From positions 620,001 through 684,000 of the forward strand of contig DAOSXA010000003.1 of the NCBI GenBank assembly GCA_035380245.1: DNA of 64,000 nucleotides, given 5' to 3'. Under the pieces are notes generated by a model, which was not told where the DNA came from, searched no databases, and saw only the letters and a list, made by a program, of their open reading frames with translations. How positions within the stretch are numbered: position 1 is the stretch's first letter; each line of letters opens with the position of its first letter. Source of the DNA: Candidatus Zixiibacteriota bacterium (GTDB lineage: Bacteria; Zixibacteria; MSB-5A5; GN15; FEB-12). Position numbers and translations under genes: made by a program. Shown here in pieces: positions 8,008-17,147 of the stretch.

Positions 8008-9836
8008 AAACTCTGCCCGACGCTCTCAAAGTGAAGCTGAAGAATCTCCCCACCGGTCCCGGTGTCTATATGTTTCGTGACGAGAGCGGGAAGATCATTT
8101 ATATCGGCAAGGCTAAAGTCCTGCGCAACCGGGTGCGGTCATATTTCCAGGGATCGCGGGGGCATGATGCCAAGACTGCACGGTTGGTGTCGCGCGTGGC
8201 GGATGTCGAGTTGATGGTGACTGCTACCGAGGTTGAGGCGTTGATCCTTGAGGCCAATCTGGTGCGCGAGCACAAGCCGCGTTACAACGTGGCGCTCAAA
8301 GACGACAAACATTTTCCTTATATCAAAATCACCACCGATGAACCTTTTCCCCGGGTGCTGATCGTTCGCCGCCTTGAGAGGGACAACGCGACTTATTTCG
8401 GACCGTATACCAGCGCCAAATCGATGCGTTCGACAGTGGCTCTGCTGACGCGGCTGTTCACCATTCGTACCTGCAACCTGACCATTCCGCATCCCTCGGG
8501 CAAGCCGCAACCGGTTTGCCTCGATTATTACATCAAACGCTGCAGCGGGCCATGCGCCGGTCACCAGAACAGTGAGGAGTACAAGGAGCTGGTCGATGCC
8601 GTCGTTATGGTGTTATCGGGGCGCAGCAGTAAGCTGATCGACCGATTAACCAAAAAGATGCAGGTCGCTTCCGACGCTATGGAATACGAGCAAGCGGCCG
8701 TGTTGCGGGATCAGATAGAGGCGATCCGCAAGATAATGATCAAACAGAACGTCGATATCGGGGAAATAGTTGACCGGGATATCGTATCCATCGCACGAGA
8801 GAAACGAGATGCGGTGGCGGTCGTAATGCAAATCCGCGAGGGGGTGTTGATCGGACGTCAGGATTTCCAGCTTACGGCCGATGAGGACGATCCCAATGAA
8901 ACGGTGCTGGATACTTTCCTCAAACAGTATTATAACCACCAGCCCAATCTGCCCGACGAGTTATGTCTGCCGCTGGATATCCCCGAGACCGATCTTTTGG
9001 CCGCCTGGCTCAGGCAACTCAAGGGAAGTCCGGTGCGGATCAAGTCGCCCAAAGCGCGCGGACACGTTCGGCTGGTCGAACTGGCGGCGGCCAACGCTCG
9101 CCTGTTGCTCGATGAGTTGTTGATCCAGAAACGGGGCCAGGCCGAGCGCACGAGCAAGATGGTTTCTTCGTTGCAGGAACAGTTGGGACTCTACACGGCG
9201 CCGCGTCGTATTTCCTGCTTCGATATTTCCAACACGGGGGAGACCGACGCCGTGGGCTCGTGTGTGTTTTTCGAAAACGGCAAACCTAAAAAGAGCGGTT
9301 ATCGGCATTTCAAAATTAAGACGATCAAGGGACAGGATGATTTCGCCATGATGCGGGAGGTTATCGGGCGCTATTTCAGCCGGATTCGCGATGAAGAAAT
9401 TGATCCGCCCGATCTGGTGGTGGTCGACGGTGGCAAGGGGCAGCTTTCGTCGGCGCTGGCGGAGCTTCAGGCGCAGGGTTTCTCCGACCAGGCCGTGATC
9501 GGACTGGCCAAGCGACTGGAAGAGGTGTTCCGACCGGGAGAATCGGACCCGGTCACACTAGACCGACGTTCCCCGGCGTTGATGCTGCTGAAGCAGGTCC
9601 GGGACGAAGCCCACCGGTTCGCGATCACCTACAACCGCAAGGTGCGGTCCAAGCGGACGATCAAATCGGCGCTCGATGATATCCCCGGCATCGGCCCGGC
9701 TAAGCGGAAACTCCTGTTGGACAAGTTCGGTTCGGTGGCGCAGATCAAGCAGGCTTCGCTGGAGGAATTGACCGCGTTGCAGGGAATCAACGAAAAGCTG
9801 GCGCGGCTGATTATGGACGCCATTAAACCGGATTAG
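8004..9836 (+). CDS. uvrC: UvrABC excinuclease subunit C
   Basis: UvrC makes both incisions in nucleotide excision repair. The 610-residue protein has the usual order: GIY-YIG nuclease domain (GPGVYMF, Tyr22; IIYIGKAK, residues 31-38), UVR domain for UvrB contact (MEYEQAAVLRDQIEAI, about 225-240), RNase H-like 5' nuclease (CFDISNTGETDAVGS and DLVVVDGGKGQL), and tandem helix-hairpin-helix at the C-terminus (DDIPGIGPAKRKLLL). Its start overlaps the NlpC/P60 gene by 4 bp. Confidence 0.97.
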   Translation: MKTLPDALKVKLKNLPTGPGVYMFRDESGKIIYIGKAKVLRNRVRSYFQGSRGHDAKTARLVSRVADVELMVTATEVEALILEANLVREHKPRYNVALKDDKHFPYIKITTDEPFPRVLIVRRLERDNATYFGPYTSAKSMRSTVALLTRLFTIRTCNLTIPHPSGKPQPVCLDYYIKRCSGPCAGHQNSEEYKELVDAVVMVLSGRSSKLIDRLTKKMQVASDAMEYEQAAVLRDQIEAIRKIMIKQNVDIGEIVDRDIVSIAREKRDAVAVVMQIREGVLIGRQDFQLTADEDDPNETVLDTFLKQYYNHQPNLPDELCLPLDIPETDLLAAWLRQLKGSPVRIKSPKARGHVRLVELAAANARLLLDELLIQKRGQAERTSKMVSSLQEQLGLYTAPRRISCFDISNTGETDAVGSCVFFENGKPKKSGYRHFKIKTIKGQDDFAMMREVIGRYFSRIRDEEIDPPDLVVVDGGKGQLSSALAELQAQGFSDQAVIGLAKRLEEVFRPGESDPVTLDRRSPALMLLKQVRDEAHRFAITYNRKVRSKRTIKSALDDIPGIGPAKRKLLLDKFGSVAQIKQASLEELTALQGINEKLARLIMDAIKPD

Positions 9837-9874
9837 TGCTTGCCCCGGTTGAGGGAGAATCTTTATCCTAAGCC

Positions 9875-11107
9875 ATGCAACAACCCCAGGCATATACGGT
9901 CGCGGCCATAACGCGGATAATCAAGGACCTGCTGGAACAATCGTTGCCGTCGGTCTGGATCGAGGGGGAGATTTCCAATTACGTCCATCATTCGTCCGGG
10001 CATCGTTATTTCAATCTCAAGGATGCCCATGCGAACCTGCGCGCCACTATCTGGCGTTCGGCCGGATCGGCTTTAAAATTCGAGCCGGAAAACGGCCAGA
10101 AGGTGCTGGCATTCGGCGATATCACCGTCTATGAAAAAGGCGGCAGCTACCAACTCAATTGCCGTAAGCTGGTTCCGGTGGGGGTGGGGGAGTTGGAGTT
10201 GGCGTTTCGTCAGCTTCATGAGAAACTGACGGCTGAAGGGCTTTTTGAAGAAGATCGCAAGAAACCGATTCCGGCTTATCCGCGAAGGATCGGGGTGGTA
10301 ACATCGCCGACCGGAGCCGCAATCAGGGATATCATCCAGATATCGGGACGGCGCAATCCGGCCGTGGAACTTATTATTTATCCGGCCAAGGTCCAGGGAG
10401 ACGGCGCCGAAACGACAATAGCGCGTGGAATCGAGTATTTCAACGGTCGTGATGATATCGACCTGCTCATCGTCGGGCGCGGCGGCGGATCACTCGAAGA
10501 TCTCTGGCCGTTCAATACGGAAATAACCGTGCGGGCGATTGCCGCCTCGCGCTTGCCGGTAATCTCGGCGGTAGGGCATGAGGTGGACATAACGTTGTCC
10601 GATCTCGTGGCCGACCTGCGTGCTCCGACACCTTCGGCGGCAGCGGAACTGGCCGTCTGGTCGTTGTCGGACACCCGTGAATTCGTGGATGGCAATATCA
10701 CGCGGCAGGCTTCGATTTTAAGTCGCCGGGTTGACCATGCTCGCACGACGTTAAAAGCTCAGTTGAGCCGACCGGTTTTTAAGCGGCCGCTGGAGATGAT
10801 CCGTCAGCGTCAACAGGCGCTTGATTATGCCGTACAGGCGCTGATGACCTCGGGAAAAAACTGTTTTGAATCGGGACGCAACCGCTTATCTTTGGCCGTG
10901 ACCAAACTGGAGACGCTCTCGCCCCTCAAGATTCTGTCACGCGGATATTCGGTCAGTCGTCGTCTCCCCAAACATCAGGTGCTCCGTTCTACGGGCGACA
11001 TTCTCCCCGGTGACCGTATGGAAACTCTCTTATCGGACGGCGAAGTCGTGTCGTTCGTGGAGTCGATCCGAAAGGATGAAAAGAAATGTCGTCAGGCAAA
11101 AAACTGA
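9875..11107 (+). CDS. xseA: exodeoxyribonuclease VII large subunit
   Basis: Exonuclease VII large subunit (410 residues) degrades single-stranded DNA together with XseB. An N-terminal OB-fold (WIEGEISNYVHHSSGHRYF) is followed by the catalytic domain with GVVTSPTGAAIRDI, LIVGRGGGSLEDLWPFN and SAVGHEVDITLSD, then a coiled-coil region. It overlaps xseB by 22 bp. It is the start of a run leading into isoprenoid genes, with ispA as the conventional follower. Confidence 0.97.
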   Translation: MQQPQAYTVAAITRIIKDLLEQSLPSVWIEGEISNYVHHSSGHRYFNLKDAHANLRATIWRSAGSALKFEPENGQKVLAFGDITVYEKGGSYQLNCRKLVPVGVGELELAFRQLHEKLTAEGLFEEDRKKPIPAYPRRIGVVTSPTGAAIRDIIQISGRRNPAVELIIYPAKVQGDGAETTIARGIEYFNGRDDIDLLIVGRGGGSLEDLWPFNTEITVRAIAASRLPVISAVGHEVDITLSDLVADLRAPTPSAAAELAVWSLSDTREFVDGNITRQASILSRRVDHARTTLKAQLSRPVFKRPLEMIRQRQQALDYAVQALMTSGKNCFESGRNRLSLAVTKLETLSPLKILSRGYSVSRRLPKHQVLRSTGDILPGDRMETLLSDGEVVSFVESIRKDEKKCRQAKN

Positions 11108-11328
11108 GTTTTGAAGAGGCGCTGGAACGGCTGGAAGAGATAACGGCCGAGATGGAATCGACCGAGGCCTCTTTGGATCAGTCGATCGAGTTGTATACCG
11201 AGGGGCTCAAGCTGGCTCAGGAATGCCATAAAAAACTCGAAGCAGCCGAACAAAAAATCAAAATAATCGCCGAGAAAAACGGCGCTCTGGTTGAAGAAAC
11301 ATTCACGCGCGATAGTAGTGAAGAGTAA
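11086..11328 (+). CDS. xseB: exodeoxyribonuclease VII small subunit
   Basis: An 80-residue protein of the XseB family, mostly helical, with LSFEEALERLEEI near the N-terminus and LYTEGLKLAQECHKKLEAAE in the middle. Several small subunits coat the coiled coil of XseA. It starts within the end of xseA, and its stop codon shares one base with the ATG of ispA, so all three are coupled. Confidence 0.95.
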   Translation: MSSGKKLSFEEALERLEEITAEMESTEASLDQSIELYTEGLKLAQECHKKLEAAEQKIKIIAEKNGALVEETFTRDSSEE

Positions 11329-12218
11329 TGGAAGTGGCAGCGATAGACGGACGCCAGTATCTTGCCGACAGTCGTGAGTTGACCAATCGGCTGTTGCGGA
11401 AGTATCTTCCAGCCGAAGACCGAGAGCCGACTTCGCTTCATAAGGCGATGCGTTATTCCGCTCTTGCGGACGGCAAACGGTTGCGACCGACTCTTTGTCT
11501 GGCCGCGTATGAATTTTGCGGCGGCAATGCCGACGGCGAAGACCTCCCGGTTCATTTCGCCATGGCGGCGCTGGAAATGGTTCATGCTTATTCGCTGATT
11601 CATGATGATCTGCCGTGCATGGACGACGATGACTTGCGACGCGGTATCCCTACTTGTCACAAGCAGTTCGGCGAAGCGATGGCGGTTTTGGCCGGTGATG
11701 CCCTGCACGTGGCGGCGTTCGAGTTGATGACTCGTACCGAATCCATTGAAGCGATTCGGGAGTTGGCCGAAGCGGTTGACACCGAAGGCATGCTGGGCGG
11801 CCAGGTGGCCGATATCGAGGCGGAAGGCCGCGATAGTATCACGCTGGAAGAAGTCGTCAATATCCATCGCCGCAAGACCGGGGCGCTGTTGCGTGGCTCG
11901 GTCCGGATCGGGGCGATTTTAGCCGGCGCCGAACCGGGGCTGCTTGAGCGGTTGACCTCTTATGCGGAGAAAATCGGGCTGGCTTTCCAGATCGTAGATG
12001 ATATTCTGGATGTGGTCGGCGATGAACAATTGTTGGGCAAGGATATCGGGTCCGATAGTAAAAATCAAAAAGCGACTTATCCGGCCGCGGTCGGTCTCGA
12101 TCGAGCGCGTAAGGACGCCCGTGACCTGATCCGGCAAGCTGAAGAGGCGCTCGGTGATAAAGCGGGCGACAACATGCTGACCTATATTGCCCGTTTTATC
12201 GGGCAACGAGATTTCTGA
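11328..12218 (+). CDS. ispA: short-chain polyprenyl (farnesyl/geranylgeranyl) diphosphate synthase
   Basis: Trans-prenyl diphosphate synthase (296 residues) condensing isopentenyl with allylic diphosphates. The first Asp-rich motif is DDLPCMDDDD from Asp93, with the two-residue insertion typical of bacterial FPP synthases. The second is FQIVDDILDVVGD. Phosphate-binding residues appear in GKRLRP. Context xseA-xseB-ispA-dxs matches E. coli. It would feed UppS and the UbiA-family enzyme in the same window. Product length (C15 or C20) is not certain. Confidence 0.94.
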   Translation: MEVAAIDGRQYLADSRELTNRLLRKYLPAEDREPTSLHKAMRYSALADGKRLRPTLCLAAYEFCGGNADGEDLPVHFAMAALEMVHAYSLIHDDLPCMDDDDLRRGIPTCHKQFGEAMAVLAGDALHVAAFELMTRTESIEAIRELAEAVDTEGMLGGQVADIEAEGRDSITLEEVVNIHRRKTGALLRGSVRIGAILAGAEPGLLERLTSYAEKIGLAFQIVDDILDVVGDEQLLGKDIGSDSKNQKATYPAAVGLDRARKDARDLIRQAEEALGDKAGDNMLTYIARFIGQRDF

Positions 12219-12238
12219 TTGGTTACGTATACACAAAT

Positions 12239-14218
12239 ATGAAGTATCTGCCTTTCATAGAGAATCCTTCCGATCTGAAGCGACTGTCAGAAGAAGAGCT
12301 GACGGTTCTTGCCGAAGAGATCCGGGAGGAGCTGATCGCCACGGTATCGAAAACCGGCGGTCATTTGGCCACCAACCTCGGTTCGGTAGAGTTTACGATT
12401 GCCCTGCATTACGTGTTCGACTGCCCGCGCGACAAATTCGTCTGGGATGTCGGGCATCAGGTCTACCCCCACAAGTTGCTGACGGGACGGCGGGAATCGT
12501 TCGGCACAATTCGCCAGAACGATGGTCTCTCCGGATTCACGAAACAGACCGAATCCGAGTACGACTGCTATGGAGCGGGGCATGCCTCGACTTCGATTTC
12601 AGCCGCCCTTGGACTGGCGGCGGCGCGTGACCATGCCGGATTGGATCACAAGGTGGTTGCGATTATCGGCGACGGCTCCATGACCGGTGGTCTCGCTTTT
12701 GAGGGACTAAACAATGCCGGATCGTCCAAACGCGATCTACTGGTTATTCTCAACGATAATCATTGGTCGATTTCGAAAAACGTGGGGGCGCTGTCGAAAT
12801 ATCTGACCTCGATCATGGTGGACGAGAAATTCAATCGTTTGCGTGATGAAATCTGGGAGCTTACAGGTCGTTTCAAACGGCGCGATAAAATCCGGGCCAC
12901 GATCTCACACCTGGAGAAATCACTCAAGGGATTTCTTGCCCCGGGGATGGTATTCCAGAGTTTGGGGTTTCGGTATTTCGGCCCGATTGACGGTCATGAC
13001 CTGCCGCTGGTGATCCGAACACTGGAGAGTATCAAACATCTTAGCGGACCGATCATGTTGCATCTGGCGACGGTCAAGGGGAAAGGGTATCAACCGGCCG
13101 AAGGTGATCCGACCAAGTTCCACGGTGTAGGTAAGTTCGATAAAGTGACCGGCAAACCAACCGGAAAAACATCTTCATTGCCGTCATACACGAACGTCTT
13201 CGGTGACATGTTGGCCGAGTTGGCTGAAAAGAACGAAAGAATCGTGGCCATCACGGCCGCCATGACGACCGGCACCGGGCTGGTGAAGTTTTCCGAAAAA
13301 TTCCCGGATCGTTTATACGATGTCGGTATTGCCGAGGGCCATGCCGGTTGTTTTGCGGCAGGGCTGGCTACCGGAGGGATGAGACCCTATTTGACGATCT
13401 ATTCGACATTCATGCAGCGGGCCCTGGACCAGTTGATTCACGATATCGCTCTCCAGAAACTGCCGGTCGTGATCTGCATGGATCGAGCCGGTCTCGTCGG
13501 GGCTGACGGTCCTACCCATCATGGTGTGTTTGATCTGTCGCTGTTCAACAGTGTCCCTAATCTGACGGTAGCGGCGCCGCGTGACGGCAACGAATTACGC
13601 TCAATGTTGTACTATACGGCAACCAATGATCTCACCGGGCCGGTAGCAATTCGTTATCCCCGCGCCAACGTTCCGACCCCGATAGAGGATAAAGTAGAAG
13701 AAATTCGCTGGGGGCGCTGGACCGAGTTAACCGAGTCGAAGGATATCGTGATCATCGGTGTCGGTACCATGGTAACGGAAGCGCTGGCGGCAGCGGATTT
13801 ACTTAAGGCCGAAGGCATCGAAACCGCCGTCGTGAACGCGCGCTTCATCAAACCGCTGGATGTCGATCTGCTCGACGAACTTCGGGGGCGCTGTCGGGTG
13901 ATCGTGACTATCGAAGAAAACAGCCTGGTCGGTGGTTTTGGATCATCGGTGGCCGACTATTTACTGGAAGCCGGTTATAGCGGCCGTTTTAAGGCGATGG
14001 GTATTCCGGATAAGTTTATCACGCACGGCGATCGCACTACTCTTTTACGTGCGATTGAATTGGACGCCAGAGGGATTGTCGATACGGTCAAGCGCCTGGC
14101 GGCATCCGTACCTTCGGATGAGGAAGAGAAACCGTCCTCAGTGCGGTTGCAACCGGAAGCGAAGACCAAAGGTGATGCTTATCATTCCGCCGTTCAGGAT
14201 GAAAAGGGGCGAAGCTGA
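12239..14218 (+). CDS. dxs: 1-deoxy-D-xylulose-5-phosphate synthase
   Basis: Thiamine-diphosphate enzyme (659 residues) that joins pyruvate and glyceraldehyde 3-phosphate, the first step of the MEP isoprenoid pathway. Recognised segments are WDVGHQVYPHKLLTGR, GHASTSISAALGLA and the ThDP motif GDGSMTGG in the N-terminal domain. The transketolase-like middle domain includes GIAEGHAGCFAAGLA, and the C-terminal domain carries TIEENSLVGGFGS. A charged tail of about 25 residues extends past the family core. There is no strong Shine-Dalgarno before the ATG. Overlapping forward frames around 12187 and 13932 are shadows. Confidence 0.96.
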   Translation: MKYLPFIENPSDLKRLSEEELTVLAEEIREELIATVSKTGGHLATNLGSVEFTIALHYVFDCPRDKFVWDVGHQVYPHKLLTGRRESFGTIRQNDGLSGFTKQTESEYDCYGAGHASTSISAALGLAAARDHAGLDHKVVAIIGDGSMTGGLAFEGLNNAGSSKRDLLVILNDNHWSISKNVGALSKYLTSIMVDEKFNRLRDEIWELTGRFKRRDKIRATISHLEKSLKGFLAPGMVFQSLGFRYFGPIDGHDLPLVIRTLESIKHLSGPIMLHLATVKGKGYQPAEGDPTKFHGVGKFDKVTGKPTGKTSSLPSYTNVFGDMLAELAEKNERIVAITAAMTTGTGLVKFSEKFPDRLYDVGIAEGHAGCFAAGLATGGMRPYLTIYSTFMQRALDQLIHDIALQKLPVVICMDRAGLVGADGPTHHGVFDLSLFNSVPNLTVAAPRDGNELRSMLYYTATNDLTGPVAIRYPRANVPTPIEDKVEEIRWGRWTELTESKDIVIIGVGTMVTEALAAADLLKAEGIETAVVNARFIKPLDVDLLDELRGRCRVIVTIEENSLVGGFGSSVADYLLEAGYSGRFKAMGIPDKFITHGDRTTLLRAIELDARGIVDTVKRLAASVPSDEEEKPSSVRLQPEAKTKGDAYHSAVQDEKGRS

Positions 14219-14220
14219 CT

Positions 14221-15099
14221 ATGAGAATTGGGGTAATTTCCAATATCAAGCGCGAAGGTTCGGATGATGCCATCCGGATCATTTTGGACTGGGCTCGAAG
14301 CACCGGGCACGAGATTGTCGCTTCCCCGGACCTCGAGCACATGCGTAGCGACGAGTTAGACATCGGTTCACTTCAACAAGTGACTGCCGATAGTGATATC
14401 GTGGTCTCGATGGGAGGCGACGGTACCTATCTGGCTTCGGTCCGCGCGGTGGGAGCTACCGGGACACCCTTGCTGGGGATTAATCTCGGTTCACTGGGAT
14501 TTCTGACGCAGCTTACTCCCGAAGAACTTCCCGCGGCTCTCGATGCCATCACTCGGGGGCAGTACCGGGTGGAAGAGCGGATGATGCTGGAGGTTTCCAC
14601 CGGAGGCAAGCATCGGCTCGAAAGCCCGTATGCCTTGAACGATGTGGTCGTAGACAATGGACCAATCAGCCGAATAATCGATATCGATCTGACGGTTAAT
14701 GGGGAACCGATTGTGACCTATCGGGCCGATGGCCTGATTATCTCGACTCCGACCGGTTCAACCGCTTACTCGCTGGCGTGTGGCGGCCCGATTATGAATC
14801 CTTCGATGGATGGGATTATTTGTACGCCGATCTCTCCGTTCAGTCTCTCAGTGCGACCGATGATTTTTGCTGCGTCCGATGTGTTGCAAATGCGGGTGCG
14901 GTCGGAGCACGAAGTGGCTGGTTTAACTTTGGATGGACAAGTAATGGCGCCGCTGGTTGATACCGACGTGATTACGGTACGGCGAGCTTCGTTCCGCACT
15001 CGTTTCATTGTTTTCCCGGGGAATTCCTCTTTCTATAAAGTGCTCAAGAAGAAGCTGCACTGGGGTATAGTACCATCCGCACGCGGTGATGAAGATTGA
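14221..15099 (+). CDS. nadK: NAD kinase
   Basis: ATP-NAD kinase (292 residues) makes NADP. The GGDG motif (residues 65-68, SMGGDGTYL), NLGSLGFLTQL, and the substrate-binding segment YRADGLIISTPTGSTAYSLACGGP are all present. It starts 2 bp after dxs with AAGGGGCG upstream, so it is probably the last gene of the xseA-dxs unit; Dxs-derived pathway steps use NADPH. No clear terminator follows before the tRNA-Gly gene. Confidence 0.96.
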   Translation: MRIGVISNIKREGSDDAIRIILDWARSTGHEIVASPDLEHMRSDELDIGSLQQVTADSDIVVSMGGDGTYLASVRAVGATGTPLLGINLGSLGFLTQLTPEELPAALDAITRGQYRVEERMMLEVSTGGKHRLESPYALNDVVVDNGPISRIIDIDLTVNGEPIVTYRADGLIISTPTGSTAYSLACGGPIMNPSMDGIICTPISPFSLSVRPMIFAASDVLQMRVRSEHEVAGLTLDGQVMAPLVDTDVITVRRASFRTRFIVFPGNSSFYKVLKKKLHWGIVPSARGDED

Positions 15100-15128
15100 T
15101 CGACAGGCTTCTGTTAGTCAGAATTCAC

Positions 15129-15157
15129 TTGCCAAAATAGAACTCGCCGAATAACTT
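15129..15157 (+). promoter_or_regulatory. putative promoter of tRNA-Gly
   Basis: TTGCCA (15129-15134), 17-base spacer, TAACTT (15152-15157). The predicted start point lies about five bases before the tRNA. Moderate match to the housekeeping sigma consensus. Confidence 0.4.
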
Positions 15158-15168
15158 GCGGCCTGCAA

Positions 15169-15241
15169 GCGGGAGTAACTCAATTGGTAGAGTCACGGCC
15201 TTCCAAGCCGTTGGTCGCGGGTTCGAACCCCGTCTCCCGCT
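15169..15241 (+). tRNA. tRNA-Gly(UCC)
   Basis: A complete cloverleaf: 7-bp acceptor GCGGGAG/CTCCCGC, anticodon stem ACGGC/GCCGT with loop CTTCCAA (anticodon TCC, reading GGA/GGG), and a T-arm with GGTTCGAACCCC. CCA is not encoded. A run of six T's follows at once and could end the transcript. Confidence 0.95.
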
Positions 15242-15544
15242 TTTTTGTCTCTCGCCGGTTCTGTCTACTGTTTAAGTGCTGATCCGATAAGGGGATAGGT
15301 GCTCCCGGGATGGTTTTTCGGTGTTTTATGAAAATTCTGTGCGAAAAATGAACAGAATCGCTAATAAAGCCGGAGTAGACTGCCGATTTTCTTGTTAGGC
15401 CGGCTGCTGGGAACTTTTTTCATTTTTTTTGCCCTATATGAAGAAATCCCTTGACAGTATTTTCTGGCCCACTATATATGGGGTCTGCCTTGATTAGGCA
15501 CAGGCTATTTTTGTGGCCGGTAAACAGTTAGAATAAGAAGAGAA
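15242..15544 (+). promoter_or_regulatory. gene-free upstream region of the tRNA-Thr/tuf/rpoBC cluster
   Basis: No reading frame or further tRNA is seen here; a tRNA-Tyr, often found beside tRNA-Gly and tRNA-Thr before tuf, is absent. The stretch carries T-rich tracts, including eight T's at about 15423-15430 directly upstream of the main promoter at 15451. These may act as an upstream activating sequence. Confidence 0.4.
15451..15478 (+). promoter_or_regulatory. strong promoter of the tRNA-Thr-tuf-rpmG-secE-nusG operon
   Basis: A perfect TTGACA (15451-15456) and TATATA (15473-15478) with a 16-base spacer lie about 65 bases before tRNA-Thr, with AT-rich sequence upstream. Confidence 0.75.
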
Positions 15545-15617
15545 GCCCAGATAGCTCAGTCGGTAGAGCACATCCTTGGTAAGGATGAGGTCACCAGTTC
15601 AATCCTGGTTCTGGGCT
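15545..15617 (+). tRNA. tRNA-Thr(GGU)
   Basis: Acceptor GCCCAGA/TCTGGGC, D-arm GCTCAGTCGGTAGAGC, anticodon stem CATCC/GGATG with loop TTGGTAA (anticodon GGT, reading ACC/ACU), T-arm ACCAG/CTGGT. CCA is not encoded. It sits 31 bp before tuf, the standard arrangement in which EF-Tu is cotranscribed with tRNAs. Confidence 0.95.
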
Positions 15618-15626
15618 TTTTAGACC

Positions 15627-16858
15627 ATAACGGAGGAAGTCGAAGGCTATGGCGAAGGAGAAGTTTGAGCGGACCAAGCCGCACGTGAACGTAGGTACGA
15701 TTGGTCACGTAGATCATGGCAAGACGACGTTGACGGCGGCGATGACGATGGTATTGGCCCGGAAGAACAAGACGGCCGTACGCTCGTTTGATTCGATTGA
15801 CAACGCCCCCGAGGAGCGCGAGCGGGGAATCACGATCGCGACCGCGCACGTGGAGTATGAGTCAGACAAACGACACTATGCGCACGTGGATTGTCCGGGA
15901 CACGCGGACTATGTGAAGAACATGATCACGGGAGCGGCCCAGATGGACGGAGCGATTCTGGTGGTAAGCGCCGCCGACGGTCCGATGCCGCAGACGCGTG
16001 AGCACATCTTGTTGGCTCGCCAGGTCGGTGTTCCGTACATCGTGGTGTACATGAACAAGGTGGACCAGGTTGACGATCCGGAGTTGCTAGATTTGGTGGA
16101 GTTGGAGGTTCGCGATCTTCTTTCGAGCTATCAGTTTCCGGGAGATGATATTCCGGTGATCCGAGGTTCGGCGTTGGAAGCGATGACGGCCGGAGCGGAT
16201 CTCTCGAAGAGTCTTGATGATCCGGCGTTCAAGTCGATCTTTGAGTTGATCGAGGCGTTGGATAGTTACATTCCTGAGCCCAAGCGCGACAAGGACAAGC
16301 CGTTTTTGATGCCGGTCGAGGACGTGTTTTCGATCACGGGTCGCGGAACGGTAGCGACGGGTCGTATTGAGCGTGGCCAGGTGAAGATGGGTGAGACTTT
16401 GGAGATCATCGGCATTCGCGACACGCGCAAGACGGTGTGTACGGGTGTCGAGATGTTCAAGAAGATTCTCGATTACGGCGAGGCTGGTGACAACGTAGGT
16501 TTGTTGCTTCGCGGTATCGACAAGGACGAGATCGAGCGTGGAATGGTTCTGGCACAGCCTGGTTCGATAACTCCTCACACGAAGTTCCGTGCTGAGGTGT
16601 ACGTATTGAGCAAGGACGAGGGTGGTCGTCACACGCCGTTCTTTACGGGATATCGTCCTCAGTTTTATTTTCGTACGACGGACGTGACGGGTGTCGCGAC
16701 GCTTCAGGAAGGCGTCGAGATGGTCATGCCTGGAGACAACGTGACAATAGATGTGGAGTTGATCACGCCGATCGCGATGGAGAAAGAGCTTCGTTTCGCG
16801 ATTCGTGAAGGCGGCCGAACGGTCGGCGCCGGGGTCATCGCCGAGATTTTTGAATAAA
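15627..16858 (+). repeat. tuf repeat, copy 1 (1,232 bp, pair with 31612-32843)
   Basis: The segment from 22 bases before the tuf ATG to one base beyond its stop matches 31612-32843 with no difference seen on inspection. Flanks diverge immediately on both sides. It includes the shared ribosome-binding site CGGAGGAAG. Confidence 0.9.
15649..16857 (+). CDS. tuf: elongation factor Tu, copy 1
   Basis: EF-Tu (402 residues) carries aminoacyl-tRNA to the ribosome. The G1 motif GHVDHGKT (19-26), G3 DCPGHADYVKN, G4 NKVD and the switch-I region ERERGITIATAHVEYE are intact. Domain 2 (TGRGTVATGRIERG) and domain 3 (ending VGAGVIAEIFE) are complete. It is preceded by CGGAGGAAG and placed between tRNA-Thr and rpmG. 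The protein is identical to the second copy at 31634, implying recent gene conversion. Confidence 0.98.
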   Translation: MAKEKFERTKPHVNVGTIGHVDHGKTTLTAAMTMVLARKNKTAVRSFDSIDNAPEERERGITIATAHVEYESDKRHYAHVDCPGHADYVKNMITGAAQMDGAILVVSAADGPMPQTREHILLARQVGVPYIVVYMNKVDQVDDPELLDLVELEVRDLLSSYQFPGDDIPVIRGSALEAMTAGADLSKSLDDPAFKSIFELIEALDSYIPEPKRDKDKPFLMPVEDVFSITGRGTVATGRIERGQVKMGETLEIIGIRDTRKTVCTGVEMFKKILDYGEAGDNVGLLLRGIDKDEIERGMVLAQPGSITPHTKFRAEVYVLSKDEGGRHTPFFTGYRPQFYFRTTDVTGVATLQEGVEMVMPGDNVTIDVELITPIAMEKELRFAIREGGRTVGAGVIAEIFE

Positions 16859-16888
16859 AACGCAAATGTAAACGCGGGTTAGCAATCG

Positions 16889-17041
16889 ATGCCGAGAGAA
16901 CGTGTCATACTAGCTTGTGGTGAGTGCAAACGTCGTAACTACGTTACGATGAAGAATAAACGGTTGCACCCGGAGCGTGTAGAGTATCGCAAGTATTGCA
17001 GTCATTGCAATAAACATACTGTACACAAAGAAGCTAGATAA
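16889..17041 (+). CDS. rpmG: 50S ribosomal protein L33 (zinc-binding form)
   Basis: A 50-residue L33, too short for many gene finders, starting at ATG 16889. It has the zinc ribbon of the C+ form: Cys10, Cys13, Cys37 and Cys40 (CGEC and CSHC). Motifs RNYVTMKNKR and RVEYRKYC are typical. It lies in the conserved order tuf-rpmG-tRNA-Trp-secE-nusG. The Shine-Dalgarno is weak (GCGGGTTAG). Confidence 0.95.
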   Translation: MPRERVILACGECKRRNYVTMKNKRLHPERVEYRKYCSHCNKHTVHKEAR

Positions 17042-17051
17042 TAAAAATCAC

Positions 17052-17125
17052 AGGCCAGTAGCTCCAACTGGTAGAGCGCCGGTCTCCAAAACCGGATGCT
17101 GGGGGTTCGAATCCCTCCTGGCCTG
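17052..17125 (+). tRNA. tRNA-Trp(CCA)
   Basis: Acceptor AGGCCAG/CTGGCCT, anticodon stem CCGGT/ACCGG with loop CTCCAAA (anticodon CCA), T-arm GGGGG/TCCCT-type with TTCGAAT, discriminator G as expected for Trp. The 3' CCA end is not encoded. It sits between rpmG and secE and is presumably processed from the operon transcript. Confidence 0.95.
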
Positions 17126-17147
17126 CATTGATCATAAGTAGGTTATT

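Noticed and set aside
12187..12630. 147-codon forward frame overlapping the start of dxs
   Set aside because: Out of frame with the well-conserved Dxs N-terminus.
15242..15544. A tRNA-Tyr gene expected between tRNA-Gly and tRNA-Thr
   Set aside because: No cloverleaf or T-arm sequence could be found in the interval.
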